Shown: in pieces, positions 37,219 through 47,930 of the stretch
Layout of the letters: every line of letters starts with the position of its first letter
Position numbering within the stretch: the stretch's first letter is position 1
From: Hypholoma sublateritium FD-334 SS-4
Lineage: Eukaryota > Basidiomycota > Agaricomycetes > Agaricales > Strophariaceae
Direction of reading: 5' to 3'
DNA length: 64,000 bases
Assembly: GCA_000827495.1 (NCBI GenBank)
Contig: KN817519.1
Coordinates: 140,462 to 204,461, forward strand
Notes under the pieces: generated by a model
What the model was told of the DNA's origin: nothing
The model's input: the letters and a program-made list of their open reading frames with translations, nothing else
The model's database searches: none
Translations under genes and position numbers: made by a program

Positions 37219-38344
37219 TCAGTCTTGCATCTCGGCCTGCTGCTGGGCCTCCCTTCCAACCCGCCTCTCCTTCTCGCTCTCCAACTGGTTGTACAACAAA
37301 AACAAAGCTTTCTCGTTGGCTTCGGGGGTACCCACGATGGTGAACATCCTTTCACCGGTTTCGTCATGTGGGGTTTTGGCAATGGAGATCTTGGATCCAG
37401 ACAAGCGGCGTATCTCAGTGATTTTGGTTCCGCTGCGTCCAATTATGCACCCAACCATGTCAGATGGAATGGATATATTTTGGGTGCGCAAATTAGCGGC
37501 GGGTGGACTTGAAACCGGGGAATGAGCGGCGGTAGGGGAACCCGGGGGGGAAGTTCGGCCTCGAAGAGGAGCGTCGCCATTGCTGCGACGAGAGCCGGCA
37601 TACGAGGAAGAATAAGTGTGACCACGACGATTGCCAGCACGATCGTCAGCAGGCCCGGGGTGGAAGAGGACTGTACCAAGTCCGCGCTCCCAATCCTCCA
37701 ACAAGCATTTCCCAATCTCCTCAACTGCGCGTCCGATGGCCTCGGGGGAGCCTTGAACTTCGACAATGCGCTCGGTGGACTGGGGCAGCATCTCTTTTGA
37801 GGCCACCATGCGCGCACCAGACCCATCTTGGATAGCTTTTATTTTGAGTCCACTGCGACCAATAATGGTACCCATCAAGTTATGGGAGATCAAAAGGCGG
37901 ATCGAGGTGTGCAGTGTGGATGGGGAAGAGGCGGTGACGGGAGAAGAAGGGGTAGAGGTAACAAGCTGTGAGATTATGAGATTGTATGCCTAGGAAAAAT
38001 GAGTTCCCCAGGCGCAAAAAAAAGGAAAGCAAACGATATGTACCTTTGAGACGGCCTCGACGGAGCCTGTCACTGTGAGAACACGCTCATGCACACCAGG
38101 GATGACCTTGCTGACGCCAGCCTTGACGCCGGTCTGATCCCTTAAGTCAGCAACGTTTTTTCCTGCCCTCCCGATGATGACGCCGGCGTCCTTGGTGCTG
38201 ACGAGCGCGCGTAGGGTGAGAGTGTCGTGAGGAGAGGGCGAAGGAGAGCGGGAGTGGGTTGGGGAGGCTAAAAAAAAGTGAGCAACGGACGATAGCCGGG
38301 AGAGTGTACGGACCATTTTCGTGTCTGGAGGAGTCGGAGGGCAT
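37219..38344 (-). CDS. three-KH-domain RNA-binding protein (PCBP/Pbp2-like)
   Basis: About 340 residues with three KH domains, as in poly(C)-binding proteins, yeast Pbp2/Hek2 and fission yeast Rnc1. GxxG-type motifs: VIIGRAGKNVADLRDQTG (KH1), GTIIGRSGLKIKAIQDGSG (KH2) and GCIIGRSGTKITEIRRLSG (KH3). A Gly/Ser/Arg-rich linker separates KH2 from KH3. Two introns: one in the N-terminal leader, one after VEAVSK. I start at 38344 (MPSDSSRHEN), joined by a GTCCGT...TTTTTTTAG intron to ASPTHSRSPSPSPHDTLTLR. Starting at 38316 would read through that intron. The leader before the start is strongly pyrimidine-rich. Probably binds C-rich RNA in mRNA stability or translation; targets are unknown. Confidence 0.88.
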
Positions 38345-38636
38345 GGTGGAGGGAGGGGAGGGGAGAGAGAGAAAAGAATGGCAGGGAAGAGACAGGAAAT
38401 AAAATCTAAGCCGTCTTTGTAAAAACTCTTTTCTACTCGGCTACGGCCGAAGTTGTTGATGGCCAGCGCTCTTGACTCGTATCTCGCAGTCCGTTTGCTC
38501 TCATTGATCATTTATCGTGGCAGTATGGTAATGGCATGTCATATCATCATAGCGCACAGTGGCACGTCTGAGCGCGCTAGTGTAGTACATAGTGTGCATA
38601 ATGCGATAAAACTCTCGAATTAGCATGGCGACTACT

Positions 38637-39414
38637 CTAGTATCCCAGCTGGGTGAGCTGCTCGAACGACGGTGCACTGTCAGCAACAGCCTTTTGGCGC
38701 AATTTGATGGCAGTAAGCTGGGGAGATGGATCAGATGAGCACCTTGGTTTCTGCCCAACAACGGACTACGTAGGATACACACCTTGCGCTCGTGGAATGC
38801 CTGGGCCTTGATCTTTCTCTTTTCCTCAAGACGGTCAACAACGTCCTTGTAACCCCAACCGACCTCGTGCGAGAGACGCTGTGTCCATATAAATACGGGG
38901 GTTAAGTGATAAACTGAAATTCACAAGACATACCTTCACCGTGCAGTACTTGCGACCGGGCTTCAACCTCAGCACCCTCAATGCCTCAGGAACGACCATC
39001 CGCTTCTTCTTGTCGTATGGTGGGGGGACACCTTCAAAGAGCTTGAGCCTTTCGAGGGCGGCGGCACCACGGGCGCTCTTATGCGGGGTCATGCCACGGA
39101 TAGCCCGGTAAAGAATCTTCGAAGGAGCGCGGTGATGGAAAGGGCCCGACTTTTTGGGGTTGACGATGTGGCGTTTATGGAGGAAATTGTGGTAACGGAG
39201 CTATCGCCATGTTATTAGACTACAACAAGGATTGCAGTCCTTTAGCAAGGCGTACTTTGTTCCTGAAGAAGCTCCCGGAAATGTTGATTTCCTCGCACCT
39301 AACCACTACAATTTTCTGGCCAGAGAGAATCTGCTTCGAGATGATCGAAGCCAATCGACCAAGGAGGTGACCCTTGCCATCAATGACGATGGGCGTCGAA
39401 GAGAAAGTGGCCAT
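38637..39414 (-). CDS. RPL16: 60S ribosomal protein uL13 (L13a/L16)
   Basis: Structural protein of the large ribosomal subunit. The protein begins with [20 protein letters not shown] and continues with [20 protein letters not shown], the family core. [20 protein letters not shown] and [20 protein letters not shown] are invariant-looking motifs, and the C-terminus is SYEQ-like helical, ending QLTQLGY. About 200 residues, the expected length. Three introns, as is common for basidiomycete ribosomal protein genes. The start at 39414 gives [13 protein letters not shown]. It is divergent from the acyl carrier protein gene across about 585 bp. Confidence 0.95.
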
Positions 39415-39998
39415 TGTCGTGTTCTACGCGTCGAAATAATTAGTTTCTTTTAGGATCGTAAATGGGCGTCGTGTAGACGGACCTAAATGAAGTAAAACGG
39501 AGTATAATTTAGCAATCGTTCAGCAGGACGGCTTGGGCGGCTCTCACCTTGAGGAGTTGAGCGTTTACGCCGACTTGCAACAGCCAATGTGGCTTACCAG
39601 TCCGCGAAACCTTATCCGGAGACTGCATAGTTCATATCGGCAATTCCCGGTGCCTTCTTTACATCCCAGTTCCCTCTTGTTTCCTCCTCTTTCTATCTCT
39701 TTTTTCCTCAGGCGGCCGTCGAACATGTCAACGATCTCTAAAGTTATGCATGCATTCTGCCTGATCTGTGCTCAGCGTCGCCAAATCTGCGGCGAGCTGC
39801 AGCGTCGTGCTGCGATGTTTCAAATATATTTAGACCCAGCTCCCGTACTAAGTCCTTCCACAATCATAAATATTAAATTAAATATTTATGTTTATTACCT
39901 AATCATCATGGCGGAGAACTCCGGAATTGCATTGGCGGTCGTCACGGTTGCTATTTTCCCTCCGCGTCGTATTTCGTATCGTTCACGCTTTCAACATC
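39415..39998. other. divergent promoter region, uL13 and ACP
   Basis: Separates two highly expressed housekeeping genes reading outward. A T/C-rich stretch (CCTCTTTCTATCTCTTTTTTCC around 39693) precedes the + strand gene. Near 39865-39890 lies a perfect AT-rich inverted repeat. Confidence 0.45.
39865..39890. repeat. AT-rich perfect inverted repeat
   Basis: CATAAATATT and AATATTTATG are exact reverse complements separated by six bases (AAATTA). It lies about 110 bp upstream of the acyl carrier protein start. It might form a cruciform or bind a dimeric factor, but such AT palindromes also arise by chance. Confidence 0.6.
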
Positions 39999-40575
39999 AT
40001 GTCTCTCTCCCGCCTCCTCCCAAGAGTTGCCACCCTCACCCGTGTTACCCGGACTACGCAAACTCTTCAAACACGATGGGTTCCTAGAGCCATGTACTCA
40101 GCAGGAGGCGCGTTGTCCCGTGAAACGATCACGTCGCGCATTCTTGAGACCTTGAAGGGCTACGAGAAGGTTGACCCAGCCAAGGCATGTATTTCTTCCT
40201 GCGTGGAACTGCTCAAATAACACGTTGTCGCGTGACTAGTTAACGGTTACATCTTCTTTCGAGAAGGACCTCGGATTAGACAGCTTGGATGCGGTGGAAG
40301 TTATGATGGCGGTGGAGGAGGTACGTGACTCTGATGATTTGCTGCCTACGTCATACGAGCCCAATCTTCTAGGAATTTTCTATTGAAATCCCCGACGCTG
40401 AGGCAGATGAGATTCACACAGTTGAACAAGGTATGCATAAGCCTCTATTGCGGACGGAACTATATTCTAAGCATTTGGTTAGCCATCGACTACATTGCGA
40501 AGACACCCGAAGGTCTGGACCTTTTGTATCACAACTGCTCTCTTAGCTGACTGATACATTCTTCTAGCTCACTAA
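39999..40575 (+). CDS. ACP1: mitochondrial acyl carrier protein
   Basis: Carries acyl chains in mitochondrial type II fatty acid synthesis and is an accessory subunit of complex I. The N-terminus (MSLSRLLPRVATLTRVTRTT) is Arg/Ser/Thr-rich with no acidic residues, a good mitochondrial presequence. The ACP domain includes KDLGLDSLDAVEVMMAVEEE with the Ser that takes phosphopantetheine (in DSLD), then FSIEIPDAEADEIHTVEQAI. Short C-terminus ending KTPEAH. Four introns; the last exon supplies only the final two residues and stop. About 120 residues, the usual size. Start is the first ATG in a clean upstream leader. Confidence 0.93.
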
Positions 40576-41023
40576 AAGTTACGGAGAATAATAATTCGGC
40601 GTGTCGGAATGCTTCATACTATGTATTGCTTCCACCAATCTTCATCCCTTGTTCATGCTACTCTGAATGTTTGAACTCCATGCCTGAAAAATAAATGATG
40701 CATTGCCATATGATCAAGAATCTAAACTATCTTCGTCCCTCGAGTTAAACCAGGCCGAAACATCTGACGAAGACTTCTCTTCAGTCTGTTGCCCGAACTT
40801 GGGAACTTGGTCAACATATTCGATGGTCTAGTTTCCAATTTGAGAAACATTATCCCTGGGTATTGATATCACGCTTCGTTTCTTTCAAATTACTTTTTTG
40901 TCGTAGAACTGTTCACGTTGCAGTACATTGTCCTTCAATCGGCCCTCTACAGAGCACCTTTTAGCTGCAACGCACACCTACCGCTACGTGGTCTCGACGG
41001 GCGAATAGGACACCTTCGACAGT
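40576..41023. other. intergenic region
   Basis: Contains the 3' end of the acyl carrier protein gene and the promoter of the lactonase gene. Small open frames without family resemblance. Nothing else noticed. Confidence 0.3.
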
Positions 41024-42334
41024 ATGGCGGGAAATTCTATGATTGTGGAAGCTCCTTGGCTGAAAGTTGGTTGTATCTTAGGAGAAGGCAAGGCAGTTCA
41101 CTGTGCTTATCAATATGAGGCATTTCTCACCGGGTTAATCATTAGGTCCGGTCTACGACTCAAAGAATTCCCTGCTTCATTTCGTTGATATCTCGGAGCA
41201 CAAAGTGAAAATGTCACTCATGCTGGACGTGCGGGCGCCCTTATCATTGTGTGATAGGTCTTCCATGTCCAGCAAAATGGCGAATATTCTGTGGAGACAT
41301 TTGAAGAACCGATATCTTGTCTCGCTTTACGAAAGAATTGCGCGGGGGCGAGTCAAAAGTCGTTTTTAGAAAGTCTTAACGTGTAGCTTATCTTTTTGAA
41401 GCTGGCCTGCACTACATCCAAAGGCTTTGCTATAATTGGTGAAAATTCGACTCTATCCTATATTTGCAAACCCCTTCCATCGCAAGACGAACCCCATACG
41501 AGGTTCAATGATGGTGGGTGCGACAACGAAGGCCGTTTTTTTGCTGGGACGCTTTGGAATCGGGAACGTGGTATCACGGGCAAGCTCTACAGGTACGATC
41601 CTGCGATAGGCATATGCGAGATTGTCGACAAGGGCCCGTTCACTGTACGTTAAAAATTGATTTCAAGGTATTATATGTCACTTATGTTCGATGCCTTCGT
41701 AACAGGACTCGAACGGTCTCGGCTGGAGCCCGGACGGAAAAATCTTGTGAGAGCACCCGGATCTGAAGGGTAATATTACACACTAATGGTATGTATCTCA
41801 GCTATTTCACGGACTCTCTAAAGAATATTATCTATGCCTACGACTACGACCGTGGAAACATCTCCAACAGGCGCATATTTGTTGACGCAAATGAAAAAGG
41901 CTTCCATGGAACAGGCTTCTGCGATGGCCTGTGCATTGACAGCGAAGGGGCAGTCTGGAGTGCCAGGTGAATAATTTTTCTTACACTGTTTGATTTCGTT
42001 CAAACCTGACCTCTAGGTGGGGCGGATCACAAATTGTGCGCTTCGACTCCGCTGGAAATGTCGACTTCAAGATATTATTTCCAGCCGTTTTAAATGTCAC
42101 ATCTTGTTGCTTTGGAGGTGAGAATTGTCAGACTTGCTGTGAATATATCTCCTTCTCAAGTCGGTGCCAGGCCCGAACAACGATCAACTTTTTGTCACTA
42201 CTGCTCATTGCGGGGCGTTTGGAGGAGACGCCAGTGGACAAGAAAAATACCCGGACTCTGGGCATTTATTTCGGGTCGATTTAGCTGGCCGATTCAAGGG
42301 TCAAGATCTTGACGGACGTAAATTCTCCGGGTGA
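41024..42334 (+). CDS. SMP-30/gluconolactonase family protein
   Basis: Six-bladed beta-propeller lactonase of about 300 residues, likely hydrolysing a sugar lactone; substrate unknown. Motifs: GEGPVYDSKNSLLHFVDI (metal-ligand Glu and first blade), HTRFNDGGCDNEGRFFAGT, DSNGLGWSPDGKIFYFTDS, CDGLCIDSEGAVWSARWGG and LFVTTAHCGAFGGDASGQEK. The Glu, Asn and Asp metal ligands expected in the family are present. About seven introns; the first two I infer use GC donors (41088-41145 and 41348-41401), because only those keep GEGPVYD and NCAGLACTT in frame. The ATG at 41024 gives MAGNSMIVEAPWLKV; a second ATG five codons on is an alternative. No signal peptide, so cytosolic. Confidence 0.88.
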
Positions 42335-42653
42335 CTATTGCTCGACCATTGCCAGTTCCTCCCCCGTGATATAAATTACAGTGCACAATACACTTTTGGA
42401 ACCTATTTTTTCTTATCACTCACAGTAGTACTTATGAGTAATCAACTTTGAGAGTGTAACTTCACTGTAACAACACCTTAGCGTGGCAATGCTTTGACGA
42501 AGCTGACATAATCAAATATTTTTGTTCTCTACTTACCAACTACTTACATTACTTTCCTGGATCCTTCAACTTGAACGCGACTGTCCACATCATTCTTCAA
42601 GCTTCAATTCCTGTCCAAACTTCTGTCGCTTTGGTGCTTGAACCATTTGAAAA
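42335..42653. other. intergenic region
   Basis: About 320 bp of AT-rich sequence with no open frame of interest. It must hold the promoter of the mitochondrial ribosomal protein gene. Confidence 0.3.
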
Positions 42654-43663
42654 ATGAAGCATGGAGTCGCGTTCCGGAAGTTCTCGAGGACATCTTCCCA
42701 TAGAATGCTAATGTTACGGTAGGCTGCCAACTTAGAACACATATTGGGACTTCCTTTCCAATATGCACTTCAGGAATTTAGTTACTTCACTCTTTGAGCA
42801 TGAACAAATCAAGACTACATTACCCAAAGCACGCGACACGGCCAGGCTGGCGGAGAAGGTGACTATTGCACAAGCCCACTGTTTCACGTCTCATTATTCG
42901 TCCAGATCATTACTATGGGGAAGAAGGGCGACAATAGCGCGCACACCCGGGCTTCTGCGTTTCTATTGAAGCCGGATACTATCACAAAACTCTTCTCGAC
43001 ATTTGCAACGCGATACGCCAACCGACCCGGAGGTTACACTCGGATACACAAATTCGGCAATCGACAGGGTGACAATGCACCGCACGCCATCCTGGAGCTC
43101 GTCGACAACCCGAGGGATCTGCGATGGGAGATGACCTCAAGAGCTGTCGGCTGGGAAATCCTTAGGGACAAGCTGAGGAGCCAACGTCCAGAAGCCATTA
43201 TTAACGCTGGTGTAGAAAAGACCCTTGACCTTGTCAAGGCGGAACGCAACCTCGACTACGGAGAGAAAGGTGTTCTTCGGCCGAAGACGCGGTGGAATGT
43301 GCAGAAAATCCTGCGCTACCGCTCTAATGACGCCGCCAAAGTCTTGAGCCAAAAGGCCACCGAATACGCTGTGAGTTCTTTGAAACCGATAGTTTTTCCT
43401 CCAACTTAACGAATCCTTAGGATGAGCTGCTAGCCACACCAATGGCGTTCAAGTCGATACACGAAGAAATGCTTGAAAATAATTCTACAACGCGTGCACC
43501 CCGACCTAATGCAGGCCACAAACGTCCCGGCGAAACTCGGCCTGCACTTCTTATTGCTCAAGGAAAGCTTGGGCAGCGTCCCACTGCGCCAAATCGTCAC
43601 GGTCGAAAGTTTCCTATCATCACGATGGAGAATGCGTTGACAGAGAAAGCCAGACACACCTAG
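42654..43663 (+). CDS. mitochondrial ribosomal protein bL17m
   Basis: Large-subunit mitoribosome protein, ortholog of bacterial L17 and yeast Mrpl8. The start gives MKHGVAFRKFSRTSSHRMLM, the L17 hallmark, continuing LRNLVTSLFEHEQIKTTLPK and ARDTARLAEK. RYANRPGGYTRIHKFGNRQG and DNAPHAILELVD match the conserved core. A long C-terminal extension of about 130 residues goes beyond bacterial L17, which is usual for fungal mitochondrial homologs. Three or four introns. No classical presequence is visible; some fungal L17 proteins share this. The gene is followed by a gap before a minus-strand gene. Confidence 0.92.
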
Positions 43664-44089
43664 TAGACTTTAATTCATCATTTTATGTTACCCCCAATGT
43701 CATCAGGTGTACTCGTCATTCTCTTCGTTCGATTACCCTCCATCCCAATCTCAGGTATAGAGTTCGAGTTTAAGCCATTCATTACACGACGAATTCTCCT
43801 CTTTTAGCGATAACGATAAGCAGTCCCCCCTGATACTGGAGACGGAAATGATGAAAGCATAAAATTAAGATTGTTCAGAGTACGATAGGAATATGTTACA
43901 AATATAATTAAACGTCTTTCCTAAAGTTGGGTGATGTGTGGCCACACTGGGTTCGTAGACCTACATAGAAGTTTAAAAGCATTGGCAATTATTACGATAC
44001 AAAGGCTTGAGTCAAAACTTGCCTTCGCAGTCGACATCAACTCCAGACATGATGTGTTCATATTGACACAGCTTTCTAGCACCTTCATC
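43664..44089. other. intergenic region
   Basis: About 425 bp between convergent genes, AT-rich, likely holding the 3' ends of both. No open frame of interest. Confidence 0.3.
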
Positions 44090-44507
44090 TTATAGGTCAT
44101 TCCATATATTGAATCTGTTGTCTTTCCACACGCGGTCTACCCGAATTCCATTCCCTCCTTGCGACTGTGTCACGTTTGAGGAAACCGCATCGGATGTGCT
44201 CCCAGTAAAAAGTTGAGATATGGGGCATGTAACGTCGCGCCATGACTTTGCGCTGGCATCGGGTCAAATAAAATTCATACTAAACGGTAGACTTGACCTA
44301 CGTCACATTGGCAACCTTAGCCTGCAGTTTGACTGCATACTGATATGAGGTGCCCGACTCCAGAATCAGAGTTAGTGATTCCGTTGGGTGCAGAACTATA
44401 ATCCGGTTGGAAGTCCTGCCGTAGTCGCGGAGAAGTTGGACAGAGACGGGAGTTTGCATGTCGTTCGTAAGGTCCAGAAGGATATCGTAGCTTTGGAGGG
44501 AAGGCAT
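44090..44507 (-). CDS. small protein, member of an undescribed paired family
   Basis: About 115 residues in two exons; I know no named family. Exon 1 reads YDILLDLTNDMQTPVSVQLL and continues with IIVLHPTESLTLILESGTSY. It ends in an AC|GTAGGT donor. Exon 2, starting after CCAG, reads AKSWRDVTCPISQLFTGSTS and ends in WNDL. It aligns with the protein at 47931-48359: DILLDLTND with EILFEFIND, LHPTESLTLILESGTSYQY with LQPQESISLVLNAGSAYHY, SWRD with VWKD, with the single intron at the same place and phase. Strand-rich sequence with no Cys-rich or signal region suggests a small beta-sandwich acting in the cytosol. Function unknown. Confidence 0.72.
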
Positions 44508-45277
44508 TACAAAGAAGTTTAAGCTAAGAGGGTCGAAGTCGCAGTAGCGTCGCAGACGTTACCAACGGATATGAATAAGAAGGAAATAAGAAAAAAAGCA
44601 ACTGAAGGGAAAGGGAGGAGGAGGATGCACTTCCGCCGTTGGTATTTAAATCAAGGTGATCACGATCCTCTTCAAAGCTGGAGTCGACTCGGAGATAATC
44701 CGTGGAGAGAGTCCGGTACAATTGCGGCAGGTATTAGCGCTCCCAACAATGGGAGATGTCGGTGAGTAGGGATCTAGCCTAGACAATAGTCGCAGACAGG
44801 AATGAAACCCCTAGAATGATACGAATGGGATAGTTGAGGAAAGAATAGAGCGTGGTAGGGTGAGGTCGGATTACCACGTTCGGCTTATTGTCTCGACCTG
44901 AGTGAGAACATGATATATGTCACAAGGTGGTTTTGAGAGTAATCACGGCAAGTAGCCGCGCCCGAGCTGTTTGTGCAGAAGCGAAAACATGCAGAAACAA
45001 CGAGGCTTGAGCACCGTGTGTGTGTTGGTCTTCTGTAGGTCGACGGTTTCTCACAAGTTTCTCATCACTTTTTTTTTTTTAGAAAGAACCGAGCCTCGTG
45101 TTGATTTCCCTTTTCCGGACATTGCCTGAAAGGCACATTTTACCGCGCATAAATAAAGTCCAAGGATTGTGCTGGTACAAATGTAGTGAATCCAATCCGT
45201 ATTACCAAGTAGCTATTATTGTATCTCGAAGTCCAGAATAGTAACGAAGTGTCCAAGCACATTAGGCAATTACCTGT
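44508..45277. other. intergenic region
   Basis: Leader of the small minus-strand gene with a possible TATA-like TTTAAATA (minus strand, 44643-44650), and the 3' end of the four-TM gene. A run of 12 T occurs near 45069. No gene seen. Confidence 0.35.
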
Positions 45278-46463
45278 TCAAGCGATCCGTGGGGTTTTCC
45301 GGCCGAAAGAACCTTCTGCTAATCATTCTTTGGCCATTAGAATTTAATATACAGCTAATCCAGCAGAAGGTTAACTCACCAGGGTGAGGGTGAGCCTGCA
45401 ACGGGTGTTCGATACGAGAGTCAGCAGGGACAGTGTTATAATTATTGGTCGGTGTGGGCAATGCATTTTGGGTATGTGCGTATGATGGATATGCGGGGTT
45501 CTGAGGATTCTGGGAATCATAATTTGCGTAATCGTAATTCAGGTTGGAGGTCGAAAATGCATCCTTTGGCTCTTGGTAAGGCTGATTGTACACATCTGAT
45601 GCACTCATAGAGCTTTCCTGCCGCACATGGTTATAGTTGCTATTCTTGCGTCCGCCCAGGTAGTCTCCTGATGGTCGAGAATCCCAAGGATCATTTTGTT
45701 CATTAAGTGGAACGTTTTCTGTGATGGGTTGAGAGGGATCATAAACCTGGTTGTAACGATCGTGGTCTCGACGTTGCGAATTTGCATAGGACGAGATGAC
45801 GACATAAAGATATATCTGGATGGGACGATGAACTTGTGGAACGATAGATTGAAAATATTACATACGTGCAGTGCGGCAAGTACGACCCATAGGCCGCCCA
45901 TTATGCCAACATCCACCCATGGGAATATATTGCATAAAGTGTCGCCCTCGCTCGTACTTGCACCGTTATCGTCAGCGAAGAAGTTGAGAATACACTGAGC
46001 TTTCGCTGTGGAATGTCTTGTTGCAGACATTATTATCCACGCAGCGGCCACAGAGAATGCGATAGGTGCACAGAGACCATGCAAGGTGACGTATCGACGA
46101 TAGAGAGAAGGTTTCTCCTGTGCATATGAATCATAAGATACTGGTACCAAGACCGTAGGCGATAACTTGCCCTTGAGACACCAATGAACCCCAATAGTTG
46201 TACGCCAGCGACAACATAAGCCAAGATTGCGAGGATCCACTTTGCAGCTGAGAAGGTAGAGGCGCCAACAACTATGCGAATGGTGCCAGTTAGTAGCCAG
46301 TGCGTCCTTGATTGAGGTGAGCGTACATACTCTCCGGGGTAGCGATTGAGAGAGTTCCTATCAGTAGACCTGCTGCAGTTTGCTCAATGAGAGTAGCGTA
46401 GATTCCTGCATTCACGAGGGGAATAGCGCAGCAGCAGTAATCTCTCGGTTTACTGGACTTCAT
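45278..46463 (-). CDS. four-transmembrane protein with Asn/Tyr-rich tail
   Basis: About 330 residues, unnamed family. The N-terminus MKSSKPRDYCCCAIPLVNAG leads into four predicted membrane helices: about residues 15-45 (GIYATLIEQTAAGLLIG), 55-80 (WILAILAYVVAGVQLLGFIG), 100-120 (LCAPIAFSVAAAWIIMSA) and 150-180 (VDVGIMGGLWVVLAALHVYL). The topology resembles a MARVEL or tetraspanin-like fold but lacks the tetraspanin CCG motif. A long cytosolic tail is rich in Asn, Tyr, Gln, Pro and Ser (VYDPSQPITENVPLNEQND). About seven introns; the last exon is only about 13 codons. It is divergent from the NPC2-like gene, 183 bp away. Confidence 0.75.
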
Positions 46464-46645
46464 GATGGTAGGAACTGGAAGAAGAGGCGGATGAAGCTCG
46501 CCGCAGTCGTGACGTCTTAGGGCGGTGTTGCTTATGTAATGTGGGCGGCAATTACTTGTGACGCCCGAATTGGGGCACATTGGGGTTGTCAGTGAGCTAC
46601 TCGAACCCTGTTGACGACTCCCTCCACCTTGTCCGTTCCAGCACA

Positions 46646-47380
46646 ATGCGCTCACTCTCCCTTATCGTGGTCGCCTTCGGCCTTTTTACGACGTCGTTTG
46701 CCCTATCCATGCCTGGCCAGCAGCCCCTGGATGTTCAATCTGGCCCCATTCGCACAGCTGCTGGTTGGGAATGGCAGGATTGTGGTTCGTTTCTGCACCA
46801 TTCGCGAGATATCATCTTTCTCTGATAAACTAATAGGTCTCGATACCGATGCTGTCAAAATTGAGTCCATTGAAGTCTCTCCGGATCCTCCAGAACCTGG
46901 CAAAGATATGACTGTCAAGGTCAAGGGTATCGCCCGAGAAGTAATAGAGGTCAGCATTACCGCCTTTTCGATGTGCTATGCTCACTACTCACTAGGACGG
47001 CGCCTCCGCTGACGTCACTGTGAAGCTCGGACTAATCAAGATCCTGCAAAAGACATTCGACATCTGCGAAGAGGCGTATGTAATTTTACTCCCTTCAAGC
47101 TATATTGCCACTCAATATGCTTCTCTAGTCGCACCAACAATGCGAGCATCCAGTGCCCTGTCTCAGAGGGAACACATATAGTTGAACAGACTGTTGCCTT
47201 GCCTAAGGAGATACCCAAAGGTAATACAAAATACATAATACATACATGTGTCCTCTAACATAATTCTGACCAGCTAAATTTGTCGTTGATGTCAATGGAT
47301 ACACTGCTTCGGACGACGATATGTTCTGCCTCAAGCTGACGGTGGACTTCATGAAGAGGCCTTTCCCCCCTTTCTGGTGA
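46646..47380 (+). CDS. NPC2: NPC2-like ML-domain lipid transfer protein
   Basis: About 175 residues, MD-2-related lipid-recognition (ML) fold, fungal phosphatidylglycerol/phosphatidylinositol transfer type. Signal peptide MRSLSLIVVAFGLFTTSFAL is clear, followed by a propeptide-like segment and the ML core: WEWQDCGLDTDAVKIESIEV, DPPEPGKDMTVKVKGIARE, VTVKLGLIKILQKTFDICEE and CPVSEGTHIVEQTVALPKEI. Four cysteines consistent with the family's disulfides are seen. The C-terminus PFPPFW is unusually short. About four introns. It is expected in the vacuole lumen or secreted, binding sterols or phospholipids. Divergent with the four-TM gene. Confidence 0.88.
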
Positions 47381-47930
47381 AGACACCATCATCCCGGGGC
47401 CCGTTTCACAATGGCGTTGCAGAAATTTCTTGTGCATATCTAGATACACAGAGTATCCAACTCTTTGAACATTTTCATTTCCTATTTACCAGCTGCGAGC
47501 TACTCTCAATTATACCTCAAGCAATATGATCACGATTTTCAATAAAACTATACGACTCCCTTTGGTAATATCATCAGTTACTACTCAAAGTCGACTAAGG
47601 AGTATATCTGACTTTCAAATGAAGCATATTAATTCTCGGTTACGTCCCTGGAACGGGCTTAATCTCGTCCGGATTGCGCTGAGCTCCATCAGGGATCTTT
47701 CCGGTGTCGAACATGAACATGAGGCGGCAAGATCGTAAGAGGACAATTATTGATTTCCCGGATCTGGAGAGAACAATAAGACGAGCGTAGAAGACCATCG
47801 TACACGATCCGGTGGGGAATTAGAAGCCACGTCCGCAGGCATTTTTACACTCGAGCTACGTCCGCTTGGTACATATAATTCGTTGTCCCAGTGGGTATAG
47901 CTGTGCACAATCCACACCTACTACTACACA
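47381..47930. other. intergenic region
   Basis: Between the NPC2-like gene and the second small-protein gene. A 70-codon open frame at about 47526-47738 has no family resemblance. CATATAAT lies at 47872-47879. Confidence 0.3.
47872..47879 (+). promoter_or_regulatory. possible TATA box
   Basis: CATATAAT lies about 52 bp before the ATG at 47931, a plausible core-promoter distance for a fungus with a short leader. Single short match, so low confidence. Confidence 0.3.

Noticed and set aside
37990..38316. KH gene start at 38316 (MVRTLSRLSSVAHFFLA)
   Set aside because: This reads through a sequence with a GTCCGT donor and a TTTTTTTAG acceptor; splicing it out gives a continuous frame from 38344.
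39533..40087. 184-codon + strand frame over the uL13-ACP gap
   Set aside because: It overlaps the acyl carrier protein exon in another frame, lacks family motifs and crosses the promoter.
47526..47738. 70-codon + strand frame
   Set aside because: No motif and adjacent genes do not extend into it.
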